From: Methanocella_A sp964548585
GTDB taxonomy: Archaea > Halobacteriota > Methanocellia > Methanocellales > Methanocellaceae
NCBI GenBank assembly: GCA_964548585.1
Contig: CAZJRS010000036.1
Span: 1 to 32,602 of the forward strand
Direction: 5' to 3'
Length of the DNA stretch: 32,602 nt
The notes beneath the pieces were generated by a model, which saw only the letters and a list, made by a program, of their open reading frames with translations, was not told the DNA's origin and ran no database searches. Below are positions 22,666 to 31,652 of the stretch, in pieces. Each line of letters starts with the position of its first letter. Positions within the stretch are counted from its first letter, which is position 1. The position numbers and the translations under genes were made by a program.

Positions 22666-24762
22666 TTAAGAGATCGTCATTCTGGCATCCAGCGCCAGGC
22701 AGCCAGTACCCTTCTCGTATACTTTGACCGGGTTGATGTCCAGTTCCAGGATCTCCGGGAAGTCGGTGACCAGCTGAGATAACCTCTGCAGGAATTCGAC
22801 CAGCTTCTCGATGTCCGCCGGCTTTTCTCCCCGCACGCCTTCCAGCAGCTGGTGGGCTTTGATGCCGTAGATCATGCCTAACGCGTCATGTTCCGACAGC
22901 GGCGCTACCCTGAACTGTACGTCCTTCAGTACTTCCACATAGATGCCGCCCAGGCCGAACATCAGGAGCGGGCCGAACTGGGGGTCCCTGTTTACACCCA
23001 GGATGACTTCTTTTCCGCCCAGCGCCATCTGCTGGATTAGCACGCCGCTGATCCGGCAGTGGGGCACTGCGGCTGTGACATCCCTCATCATCTTGTTGTA
23101 GGCGTTCATCACTGCCTCGTCGCTGTCCAGGCCTACCCGGACACCGCCCACATCGGACTTGTGGATGATCTGCGGGGACACGATCTTCATGACGACCGGG
23201 TAGCCAAATTCCTTTGCCGTCTCTACCGCCTTGTCTGCGCTTTCTACGATCCGGTACTTAAGGGTCGGAATCCCGTAGGCTTCCAGGACCGGGAGGGCTT
23301 CCAGGCCAAGCACTGAGATGCCTGCGTCGCGAGCCTCGCCGATGACCTTTCGGACTGTCTCTTTGTCCACCTCGAACTGCCTGGGCTTCTCGAAGACCCG
23401 GTTGCGTATGTTGTTATACTTGGTCAGCATGCGCAGGGTGTACGCTGCCCGTTCCGGGGCGTTGTAGTTGAGGATCTTGTACTTCTTCAGCTGATTAACG
23501 CCCGTGTCCATGACTACGCCGCCCACGAAGCATGGCATGATAGGCTTGTCAGTGGTCTTTCTCGCCTTTTCGATTACCTCGGCGATGCCTACCGGGTCCG
23601 TCATGGACTGGGGGGTCGCCAGCACGATCACGCTGTCTACTCCGTCGTCTGCAAGCACGGTGTTCAGCGCGAAGTCGTACATCTTGGCAGAAGCGTTGCC
23701 GAGCACGTCGACCGGGTTGTAAAAGTTTGCCTCCGCAGGCAGAGTGGTCTTCAGCTTCTCGACCGTCTCGGCAGCCAGGGTGGCCACCTTGAGGCCCTGC
23801 CTCTCGCAGGCGTCGGTGGCGATGATGCCGGGGCCGCCCGCGTTGGTCACGATGCAGACCCTGTCGCCCTTTGGTATGGGCTGTCCTGAGAAACCGCCAG
23901 CCAGGTCGAAGAACTCGTCCATCGTATCGGCTCTGATGACGCCGCACTGGGCGAAAGCCGAGTCATAGGCCGCATCCGCACCGGCCAGGCTGCCCGTGTG
24001 GGACGATGCAGCGCGGGCTCCGGAACTGGTTCTGCCGCTCTTGATGACCACGATGGGCTTTTCCCGGGAAACATCACGGGCCACGTTGATGAACCGCTGG
24101 CCATCGGTGATGCTCTCGAGGTAGGCTAGGATGATGTTGGTTTCCTTGTCATCTTTCCAGGCCTGCATGAAGTCGATCTCGTTAAGGTCAGCCTTGTTGC
24201 CGAAGCTCACGAAGTTGGCGAAGCCGATATCTGTCTTTTCGGACCAGTCCAGGATGGCTGTGCCCAGCGCGCCGGACTGCGAGATGATTGACATGTGGCC
24301 CTGGGGCGGCATTTTCTTGGCGAAGGATGCGTTACACCGGGAGTATGTGTTCAGGACCCCCAGGCAGTTCGGCCCCACGATGCGGATGCCGTAGCTCTTG
24401 GCCACTTCCTTAAGCTCGTTCTCCAGCCGGGCACCCTCTACGCCGATCTCTTTGAAGCCCGCGGAGATGATGATCAAATTCTTGATGCCCTTCTCGCCGC
24501 ATTCCTTGACCGCCTGCGAAACCATCTTCGAGGGTATGACGATGACCGCCAGGTCAATGCTGCCTGGCACCTCAAGTACGCTCTTATAGCACTTGACGCC
24601 CTCGATCTCGGTGGCCTTGGGGTTAATCGGGTAGATCGCCCCAGTGAATTGCCCGATCAGGTTATCCAGGACATCTCTGCCGACCTTGCCTTTCTCCTGC
24701 GATGCTCCTATGACTGCAACGCTTGCCGGGTAAAACATCTTCTCTAACATTGAATTCCGCAT
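22666..24762 (-). CDS. acd: ADP-forming acetate/acyl-CoA synthetase, fused alpha-beta
   Basis: The enzyme makes ATP from acyl-CoA, ADP and phosphate, or runs in reverse to activate acids. The 698-residue protein is a full alpha-beta fusion. Residues 1-460 hold the CoA-binding domain (FYPASVAVIGASQEKGKVG, IVGPNCLGVLN), the ligase domain, and the phosphorylated His255 in SSHTGSLAGADAAYDSAF. Residues about 470-698 are an ATP-grasp beta part (YGIPTLKYRIV, GYPVVMKIVSP, HKSDVGGVRVG). Fused forms are widespread in archaea. The start ATG 24762 is leaderless relative to a TATA box near 24783-24793; ATG 24750 is possible. A hairpin terminator follows at 22593-22629. Confidence 0.96.
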   Translation of the reverse strand: MRNSMLEKMFYPASVAVIGASQEKGKVGRDVLDNLIGQFTGAIYPINPKATEIEGVKCYKSVLEVPGSIDLAVIVIPSKMVSQAVKECGEKGIKNLIIISAGFKEIGVEGARLENELKEVAKSYGIRIVGPNCLGVLNTYSRCNASFAKKMPPQGHMSIISQSGALGTAILDWSEKTDIGFANFVSFGNKADLNEIDFMQAWKDDKETNIILAYLESITDGQRFINVARDVSREKPIVVIKSGRTSSGARAASSHTGSLAGADAAYDSAFAQCGVIRADTMDEFFDLAGGFSGQPIPKGDRVCIVTNAGGPGIIATDACERQGLKVATLAAETVEKLKTTLPAEANFYNPVDVLGNASAKMYDFALNTVLADDGVDSVIVLATPQSMTDPVGIAEVIEKARKTTDKPIMPCFVGGVVMDTGVNQLKKYKILNYNAPERAAYTLRMLTKYNNIRNRVFEKPRQFEVDKETVRKVIGEARDAGISVLGLEALPVLEAYGIPTLKYRIVESADKAVETAKEFGYPVVMKIVSPQIIHKSDVGGVRVGLDSDEAVMNAYNKMMRDVTAAVPHCRISGVLIQQMALGGKEVILGVNRDPQFGPLLMFGLGGIYVEVLKDVQFRVAPLSEHDALGMIYGIKAHQLLEGVRGEKPADIEKLVEFLQRLSQLVTDFPEILELDINPVKVYEKGTGCLALDARMTIS

Positions 24763-24781
24763 CCCTATGTTTTTATCTTAT

Positions 24782-24794
24782 TACTTATATATTT
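24782..24794 (-). promoter_or_regulatory. TATA box of acd
   Basis: AAATATATAAGTA on the minus strand, 25-30 nt before ATG 24762, predicts a leaderless transcript. Confidence 0.45.
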
Positions 24795-24923
24795 TGAACG
24801 TCCTTCCGCAAAGACGAATCTGTCATTATTGACCATTCTAAATAGTGATAACTAGTAAATAACGTTTACCCATTAATTACTTCTATGATAAGTCTCATAC
24901 CCGTAACGGTATTGCTTTTTACA

Positions 24924-24955
24924 TAAAAAAGATTAAGGGGATTTACTATCCCCCT
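24924..24955 (-). terminator. Hairpin terminator after the btuF-like gene
   Basis: GGGGAT (24937-24942) and ATCCCC (24948-24953) form a 6-bp stem. On the minus strand it is followed by TTAATCTTTTTTATG, 13-44 nt after the stop codon at 24968. This is a good intrinsic terminator candidate. Confidence 0.55.
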
Positions 24956-24967
24956 ATGGTTTTTCCT

Positions 24968-26035
24968 TTAGTTTTCCTTTCTCATGGCGAGGTATGCGAT
25001 GCCGAGCAGACCGGCCAGTGCGAGGACCGGCTCAAAACCCGGCGTCGCTGTCGCTGTTGTTGTCGGTGCCGTGGTCGGTGTCGGTGTCGCTGCTACGGGG
25101 TGAATCGCCTCGGCGATGATCAGCCCTGCCTCGGTGAGCCGCGGCCCGGGGTGCATCATGAGGTTTCCATCTACCCATACGACGTTGCCGTTCTTCACAG
25201 CTTTCAGGCCCTTCATCCACGATTCGTTTCCGTACCTGATGTCGTTGAAGTCCCTCTCGGTGGTCATCGTCCCGTCTACCGGCACAATGATGTAATCCGG
25301 GTCCTGGGCGATGATGACCTCGCTGCTCATCACCTTGTATTCGAATAGATCCCCGGCGGCGTTCTTGCCTCCGGCCATGGTGATCAGCTCATCGCCATAG
25401 GTGTTCGAGCCATAGGCATAGATCGGCTGACCCGATAGGTACCCGGCCAGAAGCAGGACTGTCGGCTTCTGGGTCTCATTTAACTGTCCCGCTTTGGCAC
25501 TGATGTTAACTAAGCGGGCGTCCATGTCGCTCACCAGGGTAGTAGCATTGCTTTCTGCGCCGGTCACCTTGCCCATCAGCAGGATGTTCTTTTTGATCGA
25601 GGAGATATTGTTGTTCTTGACCTCGATCACTTTTAAGCCCTTATCCCTCAGGCTGGTGATGGCTTCCGGGCCGATGACGTCTTCTGCAAAGATCAGATCC
25701 GGGTTGACCGCCATGATCTTCTCGTAGTTGACGCCGCTATACCCGCTGACGTGGGTGATGTTCTTCGCCTCTGCCGGGTAATCGCTGTAATCGTCGGTTC
25801 CCACGATCTTGCTGCCCATTCCGATGCCAAAGAGCATTTCTGTGTTCGCCGGGGACAGAGATACGATACGCTCCGGAGCCTTGTCTATCGTCGTAGTGAT
25901 GCCGAAGGCGTCAGTGACGTTAAGCGGGAAAGTCGCTGTTGCAGCTGTCGTCTGGTTCTCCGCGAGTGCGTAGCCGCTCATCGCCGAAAACAGCACTAAC
26001 AGAACAGTAATAATTGTAACATACCGAAACTTCAT
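24968..26035 (-). CDS. BtuF/FepB-type periplasmic-binding protein with PGF-CTERM anchor
   Basis: This protein of about 355 residues is a substrate-binding component of an iron-siderophore/cobalamin-type ABC importer. It has an N-terminal signal segment (YVTIITVLLVLFSAMSGYAL), the family motif ERIVSLSPANTEMLFGIG near residue 55, VNPDLIFAEDVIG, and a second lobe with YGDELITMAGGKN. A Thr/Pro linker then leads to a C-terminal PGFEPVLALAGLLGIAYLAM plus RKEN, the PGF-CTERM archaeosortase sorting signal. It would be lipid-anchored outside the cell. No permease or ATPase is adjacent. It is divergent from cbiZ, so the ligand is probably a corrinoid; this is inference. ATG 26035 (or 26038) follows GAGGTG. 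Confidence 0.92.
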   Translation of the reverse strand: MKFRYVTIITVLLVLFSAMSGYALAENQTTAATATFPLNVTDAFGITTTIDKAPERIVSLSPANTEMLFGIGMGSKIVGTDDYSDYPAEAKNITHVSGYSGVNYEKIMAVNPDLIFAEDVIGPEAITSLRDKGLKVIEVKNNNISSIKKNILLMGKVTGAESNATTLVSDMDARLVNISAKAGQLNETQKPTVLLLAGYLSGQPIYAYGSNTYGDELITMAGGKNAAGDLFEYKVMSSEVIIAQDPDYIIVPVDGTMTTERDFNDIRYGNESWMKGLKAVKNGNVVWVDGNLMMHPGPRLTEAGLIIAEAIHPVAATPTPTTAPTTTATATPGFEPVLALAGLLGIAYLAMRKEN

Positions 26036-26113
26036 CATAGCACCTCAAAATTTTTTAAGTTAAATCAAATTCAATTGCCTATCTAATACTATCCTATAAA
26101 TAAATTATTACTC

Positions 26114-26180
26114 AAGCCCTTACGTAAAAGTTAAGTATTTATGCTCGCCGGGCAAAGTAAAATGAAAAATGTAAGGGCTT
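26114..26180. promoter_or_regulatory. Inverted and direct repeats in the btuF-cbiZ divergent region
   Basis: AAGCCCTTAC (26114-26123) and GTAAGGGCTT (26171-26180) form a perfect 10-bp inverted repeat. It brackets a TATA candidate for cbiZ (AAGTATTTATGC, about 26132-26143). TTACGTAAAAG also occurs twice, at 26120-26130 and 26222-26232. No cobalamin riboswitch core was seen. An operator or RNA switch is an inference. Confidence 0.45.
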
Positions 26181-26213
26181 TACGCTCTTGTATTTTAAAC
26201 GGTGGTAACGGCA

Positions 26214-27149
26214 GTGAGGTATTACGTAAAAGACAATACGCTGGTCATTAAAGGCGACTTCGACGGCATCAGCACAGGCATCAACGGCGGCCGGCGGAGG
26301 GTACGCTCGGTCATCAACCATGAAGTCGGCCGGGACTTCAGCCGCCACGACCACGCGGAATACCTGGACCAGGTTGCAGCCACCGTAGGCGCGGAATATC
26401 CTTACTTCGGCTTCATGACCGCGGTGCAAATGAAGAACCTGTGCCTTGTCAGAGACCCTTACGTTACCGTCTTCGTCACCGCAGGCATCAGCAACCCCAG
26501 CCACGACCCGGGCGTGCCGGGCACGATCAACATCCTGATGGTCGTGCACGGCCGGATGACCGAGGGCGCGCTGGCCAGCGCCATCATCCTCGCGACTGAA
26601 GCGAAGTCAAAAGTCCTTTTTGAGATGGGCTTCGACTTCACCGGAACGACCACCGATGCAGTCGCAGTGCTCACCGAAACCAGAGACACCGGCATCAGCG
26701 AGCCTCCCCTGTACGAGTACTCGGGTGCTGTCACCCAGGTAGGCCAGAGCATCTACCGGTGCGTCAAGAAGGGCGTAGCTGAAGCCATCAGGCGGCAGCA
26801 CCTGCTCGCCGACGGTGGCTCGGTCAAAAGCCGCACCTTCGTCCTGGCCGAAGGCGATAACGGCCCGTACTGGATCGGCCACCCCACCGATAAAAAAGGC
26901 CCATGCCAGTACTACCCCTGCCACTTCCCCGGACAGGACTGCACCCACTGCTTCTGTCCCCTCTACCCGTGCGAGGACCACGATCTCGGCGAGTGGATCC
27001 TGACAAATAAAGGCAACGCAGTCTGGGGCTGCAAAGACTGCATACTACTCCACAGACGAGAAGCCGTCGAGTACCTCGCCAAACACCCCGAGGCTCATAC
27101 CAAAGAGATCAAGGCTGCCTTACGGCAGAAAGCCAAGGGCGAGCAGTGA
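26214..27149 (+). CDS. cbiZ: Adenosylcobinamide amidohydrolase CbiZ with cysteine-rich tail
   Basis: CbiZ cleaves the aminopropanol arm from adenosylcobinamide to give adenosylcobyric acid, letting archaea salvage incomplete corrinoids. The 311-residue protein (GTG 26214, with GGTGG eight bases upstream; GTG 26202 is an alternative) has the CbiZ domain: STGINGGRRRVRSVINHEVG near the start, YFGFMTAVQMKNL, VFVTAGISNPSHDPG and TINILMVVHGRMTEGALASA. From about residue 225 a cysteine-rich domain follows (YYPCHFPGQDCTHCFCPLYP, GCKDCILLHRREA), with 8 Cys and likely a zinc or Fe-S site. This fusion is known in methanogens. It is divergent from a BtuF-like gene, which supports corrinoid salvage. Confidence 0.93.
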   Translation: MRYYVKDNTLVIKGDFDGISTGINGGRRRVRSVINHEVGRDFSRHDHAEYLDQVAATVGAEYPYFGFMTAVQMKNLCLVRDPYVTVFVTAGISNPSHDPGVPGTINILMVVHGRMTEGALASAIILATEAKSKVLFEMGFDFTGTTTDAVAVLTETRDTGISEPPLYEYSGAVTQVGQSIYRCVKKGVAEAIRRQHLLADGGSVKSRTFVLAEGDNGPYWIGHPTDKKGPCQYYPCHFPGQDCTHCFCPLYPCEDHDLGEWILTNKGNAVWGCKDCILLHRREAVEYLAKHPEAHTKEIKAALRQKAKGEQ

Positions 27150-27168
27150 CTGCCCAGTTCTTTTATAT

Positions 27169-27232
27169 CGAACGCTGAGCTGCAAAGGATTAGCTGATAC
27201 GTTCATTTTATCTTTACGGCTTTTAGTTTTAA
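27169..27232. repeat. Decayed palindromic intergenic repeat
   Basis: AACGCTGAGCTGCAAAGGA (about 27170-27188) is a degenerate match to the core CGCTAAGCCGCAAAG of the copy at 15405-15485, and CTTTACGGCTTTTAGTTTT (about 27212-27230) is its degenerate reverse complement. It lies between cbiZ and the tetR promoter and may terminate the cbiZ transcript. Confidence 0.5.
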
Positions 27233-27255
27233 TAGCACCGCAAGCGCAAGAAACC

Positions 27256-27319
27256 TTTATGTACCTGGAACGACTCACTGACTAATCGTCAGTCAACACT
27301 GATTGACAATCAGTCAATC
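27256..27319 (+). promoter_or_regulatory. Promoter and double operator of the TetR-transporter operon
   Basis: A TATA candidate (TTTATGTA, 27256-27263) predicts transcription start near 27285. Two related palindromes follow: ACTGAC-TAATC-GTCAGT (27277-27293) and GATTGAC-AATCA-GTCAATC (27301-27319). Both share TGAC and GTCA half-sites around a 5-nt spacer, and their centres are 25 nt apart. The first covers the predicted transcription start and the second ends exactly at the ATG, as expected for autorepression by TetR. Confidence 0.7.
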
Positions 27320-27973
27320 ATGGTCGTGACATACATGCGAATATCCAAAAACCCTGATGTCAGAAAGAAAGAGCTTATCCTCGCAGCAGAAGAACTTTTC
27401 CGCGAAAGCGGATACGATGAGACCAGCGTGAGCGGCATCGTGAAGAAAGTCGGCGTCGCCCAGGGCACCTTCTACTACTATTTCAAATCCAAGGATGACG
27501 TCCTGAACGCCGTCATCGATCACTATATCGACCAGTATACGTCAGGGCTTGAAAAGCTGCTATACAACCAGAGCATGTCCCCGGTCCAAAAGGTCGAGAT
27601 GATCGCTAACGACGCGCTTGGGATGCACATCTGCGACAGGAAGTTCGTGGACTTTCTGCATTCCGAGGAAAACCTGGTCACCCACCAGAAGTTTATGGTA
27701 AAATCGTTTAGCCAGATGATACCGCTTCTGACGAAGATCGTGGAACAGGGCATTGCCGCAGGGGTCTTTGATGTTGAATACCCCGAAGAGATGGTGGAAA
27801 TGATCGTCTACGCTTTCGGGTACCTGGAGGATGCGCTGGCCACCTCGCAGGATGGCGAGAAGTACTCCAAACGGCTCCGGGCGGCAGAATCGATCGTCGA
27901 ACGCACCCTTGGGCTAAAGAAGGGGACTATTCGCATAAATCCGTCGAAGGCACGTAGCCTGACCTCGATGTGA
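27320..27973 (+). CDS. TetR/AcrR-family transcriptional regulator
   Basis: This 217-residue protein has the TetR HTH domain: RKKELILAAEELFRESGYDE, then TSVSGIVKKVGVAQGTFYYY and FKSKDDVL, ending near residue 70. The remaining all-helical domain binds an unknown ligand. It lies 19 nt upstream of the large MMPL transporter and almost surely controls it. Two palindromes (27277-27293 and 27301-27319) between its promoter and start are candidate operators, so it is likely autoregulated and induced by a transported hydrophobic compound. The ATG at 27320 is adjacent to the second operator; ATG 27335 is an alternative. Substrate unknown. Confidence 0.95.
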   Translation: MVVTYMRISKNPDVRKKELILAAEELFRESGYDETSVSGIVKKVGVAQGTFYYYFKSKDDVLNAVIDHYIDQYTSGLEKLLYNQSMSPVQKVEMIANDALGMHICDRKFVDFLHSEENLVTHQKFMVKSFSQMIPLLTKIVEQGIAAGVFDVEYPEEMVEMIVYAFGYLEDALATSQDGEKYSKRLRAAESIVERTLGLKKGTIRINPSKARSLTSM

Positions 27974-27992
27974 TCATACGGGAGGCTAAATC

Positions 27993-30900
27993 ATGTTCAA
28001 GAAACTCGGTCAGTTCATCACCCGCCACCCGTTGGCGGTCATAGCTCTCTGGATACTAGTCCTGCTGCTGGCATTGCCGCTGGCGATGACCTTCGGAGAT
28101 CGGCTCTCCTATAACATGGAGACCTTCATCCCGAAGGACCTGGAATCGGTCAAGACCGGCGACATGTACCAATCACTGTTCCCGGATACGAGCCGAAGCC
28201 AGATCATCGTGCCCGTCGTATCGGATAACAAGACTGCGGCAGCTCTCTTCGTCGACGAGCTCAACCGGACTGTCACCAGCGGATCAATCGCAAATATCAC
28301 CTCGACCTCTTCGATCTACGATATACAGCGGGATGCGCTGGTGAACGCTTCGCCTGACCTGCACACAGGCTTGCACGACCTCTACAACAACACGACATCG
28401 GCCAATGCCGAGCTGTACGACGCCACCGCCACCGTGCTCAATGCCAGCCGGGACGTGTACTACCTGCGGGATAACGTCACCCAGATCAACAGCGAACTGT
28501 ACAAAGCTTGGGGCCAGGCCGCCGGCGGAAGCCAGCAGATGTACTATGCCCGCAGCGGCCTTGTCGCTTCCCATGACGGGTTATACCAGATCAAGGCAGC
28601 TCCGGATATGATCTATGGAGTACCTCACAGCTTTGTCTCGATCTACCAGCAGACAAACGACACCGTCCAGAATGACTCGGTGAGCAGCCAGACCGCTTAC
28701 GACACGATGAAATCCCAGGTCAGCGGCCCTGCCACCGGATACCTGGACGCCTTCTACGGTGCCTGGACCGCAGCCGGCCCCGGCATCAGTCCTGATAGCA
28801 GGGCGAAAGGAGCCATTACCGCTGTCTTCCCATCGGTGCTTGACGGAATTACCGACCCGGCACAGAAAGGCATGCTTCAGGCCGCCTACTCGGGGTTAAG
28901 CTATGATAGCTACCCGGGTGGCGTGAAAGCTTTCTGTGTCCAGACCGCCATGACCCAGGGTAACCTTGCTGCCAGCTACAAGCCACAACTCGAAGCCGTC
29001 TACGACCTAGGGCCAAACCCCTCCGCCGACGCCTACGACTCACTTGTTCTCAGCCTGGTTACCACAGGCATGGATGGCGATGCGGCATCTAAGACCAGAG
29101 AACTCTACTACCTTGGCAATGACAAAAACCGCATCGGCAGCTACATCCTCGACAATGCCGTAAAAGCCCAGAACAACTCAACTGTCCAGGACCTCATCCG
29201 GGACGCGTGGAACCTCGGTCCCCAGGCCACTAACCAGACCTTTGACGAGTATATCGTTAAAAAAGCCTCGGAGGACATGAACGCCACGGAAAAGGCGGAC
29301 TTCCTGGAGATCTACGGCTGGGGCCCCAACCCGAACAGCACAATAGTCAGGGACTACGTGTTCGGGAAAGCCGGCAAAGACCTGAACCAGACTGAACTCG
29401 ACTTCCTCCACGATGTGTACGATCTCGGCGATCACCCGGCTAACGCTACGGTGAAAACCTTCGTCGTAGACAAGGTCAACGATGAGCTCAACCTGACCGG
29501 GAACCTGTCCTACCTGTATGCCCTGCTGGACCTCGACCGCAATACGACTAAAACCCAGGTTGAAGCCTTCGCCCGGGACTGGGCGGCCACCCACGATCAT
29601 CGTAACCCACAGATCATGCCCGATTCCGTGGTCAGAAACCTGGCCTCGGGAAACCTGACGCTATACGTGATCAGCAGCTCTGACGGCGAAGAGTCCCAGG
29701 GCGCCAAAGATAGCGTCGTCAAGATCCGGGCCTACATCACGGACCTGAGCAAGCGTCCCGAGTACGCCGGAGTCACGGCGTATGTCACCGGCAGCGCCGC
29801 CATGAGCCTGGACTCGGAAGACGCGGCGATGAACGATGTGAACAACATCGACCGGGTCGCCATCGTCCTGATCCTGCTCCTGCTGGGATTGTACTTCCGG
29901 TCTTTCCTCACCCCGTTTGTGCCGCTGCTCATCATCGCCGTCGCCATCGTGATCGCCTTCGGTGGGATCGCTTTATTGAGCTACGTGGTACCCCTGTACC
30001 AGCTGATCATGACCTTCGTCATGGTGATCATGCTAGGTGCGGGCACCGACTACTGTGTCTTCCTGCTGTCCCGGTACTCCGAGGAGCGCTCGCATGGCGT
30101 GGACCAGAAAGAATCGATCATCACGGCAGTCCAGCACGCTGGCAAGAGCGTTGCCTCCAGCGGCCTGACCGCCATGATCGGGTTCAGTTCGCTCCTCCTC
30201 ATCGACCGGGGCATCTTCGGCGGCATCGGCATCAGCATTGCCATCGGTGTCCTGGTGGCGATGCTGGTCTCGATCACCTTGTTACCCGCGGTGCTGACGC
30301 TCGTGGGAGACCGGCTCTTCTGGCCGCGCAAGGTCCATAACACGGGCAACCGCAGCATCGTGAAAAACGTGTGGTCAGCGATCACCCGGAAAGTTCTGAA
30401 GCACTCCAAACTGGTCCTGGCCCTGGCAGTCCTGGTTAGCATACCCGCGGTCATGATGGCATCTCAGCTGTCCCTCGGCAACGACTTCGTGTCCATGATG
30501 TCGCCCACGATCGAGAGCAAGCAAGGCTTCGACGCCATCAACGACGAGTTCGGCAGCGGCAGCATCGACCGGGTCATGATCCTGGTGACGCTCCCGGTGA
30601 ACGCGACGGACAGCACCGGTAATTATACCGATGCATCGCTCTCCACCATAGAACAGATATCCGGCGTCATCGCTGGCATACAGGGCATCGACAAAGTGAA
30701 CTCACCCACCCGGCCGGAGGGCACCACGATCAACTACAGTAACCTGTCCGCTTACCCGGTCATCGAACGAGGCTACTACAAATCGTACATGAACGACAGC
30801 CTGGGCAACGACAACCGGACCGTGGTCATGTACGCCTCGTTTATCGGATCGCCTTACTCGACGGAGAACATGAAAGCCATCGACGAGCTCCGGGCGGAGC

Positions 30901-31535
30901 TTGCGACCTTCGACAAGAGCGACGGTACCGGCATCACCACCATGGTCGGCGGCAGCCCGGCAGGCATCCACGACTACCAGACATCGTGCACCAGCAAGTA
31001 TCCGCTGGTATACATGGCAGTCTTCGTAGGGATCTTCCTGGTGCTGACCGTCGTGCTCCGATCGGTCTTCACCCCGCTCCGGCTGATCATCACGTTACTC
31101 ATGAGCGTCGTCTGGACCATCGGAGCCTACGTGCTGATCATGCAGAATACGCTGGGCTACATCACCTCGTGGATCATCCCCATCTTCCTGTTCTGCTGTT
31201 TAATGGGACTGGGCGTGGACTACGACATCTTCCTGGTGTCGAGAGTCCGGGAAGAAGTGCTAAAAGGCAAGACCGACGAAGACGCTATCGAAACAGCCGT
31301 AGAATCCACCGGCTCGATCATCACCCTGTGCGGCTCAGTCATGGCAGCCGCCTTCGGGTCCATGCTCCTCTCCAGCAGCTCCGAACTCCAGGAATTCGGG
31401 TTCGTCCTCTGCCTCGCCATCATACTGGACGCTACGGTGATCAGGCTGGTGCTGGTGCCCGCGATGATGGTGCTGATGAAAAAATATAACTGGTGGATGC
31501 CGTTCATGGGCTCCGCCCGAGATAAGCGCCCCTAA
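27993..31535 (+). CDS. MMPL/RND-superfamily transporter with repeat-rich ectodomain
   Basis: In this 1180-residue RND-type pump, TM1 is at about residues 13-33, an exceptionally long first ectodomain spans about 34-620, TMs 2-6 about 622-775, TM7 about 806-826, a second ectodomain about 827-1003, and TMs 8-12 run to the end. The proton-relay segments are GAGTDYCVFLLSRY (near 680) and GLGVDYDIFLVSRV (near 1074). In the first ectodomain a ~35-residue repeat begins with Y-x-L-G at residues about 299, 337, 372, 406, 441, 476 and 512. GGGAGG eight bases before the ATG is strong. With TetR upstream it is probably an inducible exporter of hydrophobic or lipid compounds; substrate unknown. Confidence 0.93.
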   Translation: MFKKLGQFITRHPLAVIALWILVLLLALPLAMTFGDRLSYNMETFIPKDLESVKTGDMYQSLFPDTSRSQIIVPVVSDNKTAAALFVDELNRTVTSGSIANITSTSSIYDIQRDALVNASPDLHTGLHDLYNNTTSANAELYDATATVLNASRDVYYLRDNVTQINSELYKAWGQAAGGSQQMYYARSGLVASHDGLYQIKAAPDMIYGVPHSFVSIYQQTNDTVQNDSVSSQTAYDTMKSQVSGPATGYLDAFYGAWTAAGPGISPDSRAKGAITAVFPSVLDGITDPAQKGMLQAAYSGLSYDSYPGGVKAFCVQTAMTQGNLAASYKPQLEAVYDLGPNPSADAYDSLVLSLVTTGMDGDAASKTRELYYLGNDKNRIGSYILDNAVKAQNNSTVQDLIRDAWNLGPQATNQTFDEYIVKKASEDMNATEKADFLEIYGWGPNPNSTIVRDYVFGKAGKDLNQTELDFLHDVYDLGDHPANATVKTFVVDKVNDELNLTGNLSYLYALLDLDRNTTKTQVEAFARDWAATHDHRNPQIMPDSVVRNLASGNLTLYVISSSDGEESQGAKDSVVKIRAYITDLSKRPEYAGVTAYVTGSAAMSLDSEDAAMNDVNNIDRVAIVLILLLLGLYFRSFLTPFVPLLIIAVAIVIAFGGIALLSYVVPLYQLIMTFVMVIMLGAGTDYCVFLLSRYSEERSHGVDQKESIITAVQHAGKSVASSGLTAMIGFSSLLLIDRGIFGGIGISIAIGVLVAMLVSITLLPAVLTLVGDRLFWPRKVHNTGNRSIVKNVWSAITRKVLKHSKLVLALAVLVSIPAVMMASQLSLGNDFVSMMSPTIESKQGFDAINDEFGSGSIDRVMILVTLPVNATDSTGNYTDASLSTIEQISGVIAGIQGIDKVNSPTRPEGTTINYSNLSAYPVIERGYYKSYMNDSLGNDNRTVVMYASFIGSPYSTENMKAIDELRAELATFDKSDGTGITTMVGGSPAGIHDYQTSCTSKYPLVYMAVFVGIFLVLTVVLRSVFTPLRLIITLLMSVVWTIGAYVLIMQNTLGYITSWIIPIFLFCCLMGLGVDYDIFLVSRVREEVLKGKTDEDAIETAVESTGSIITLCGSVMAAAFGSMLLSSSSELQEFGFVLCLAIILDATVIRLVLVPAMMVLMKKYNWWMPFMGSARDKRP

Positions 31536-31547
31536 CTGAGGAAAGAG

Positions 31548-31652
31548 GAGACGCTAAGCTGCCAAGACACAAAAACTTAAAAAAAACTCAATAACTCTTT
31601 GCGGCTTTGCGGCTTAGCGTCTCTATTCCCTAAGTCCTTTGCGGCTTAGAGG
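31548..31652. repeat. Palindromic intergenic repeat plus extra half-copy
   Basis: GGAGACGCTAAGCTGCCAAG (about 31547-31566) pairs imperfectly with CTTTGCGGCTTAGCGTCTCT (about 31605-31624). A further half-copy, CCTTTGCGGCTTAGAGG, follows at about 31636-31652. The core is that of the copy at 15405-15485. It lies right after the transporter stop, perhaps acting as a transcript end, and its edge abuts a truncated gene remnant. Confidence 0.75.

Noticed and set aside
26039..26213. Cobalamin riboswitch upstream of btuF/cbiZ
   Set aside because: No B12-box-like core or multi-helix layout could be recognised.
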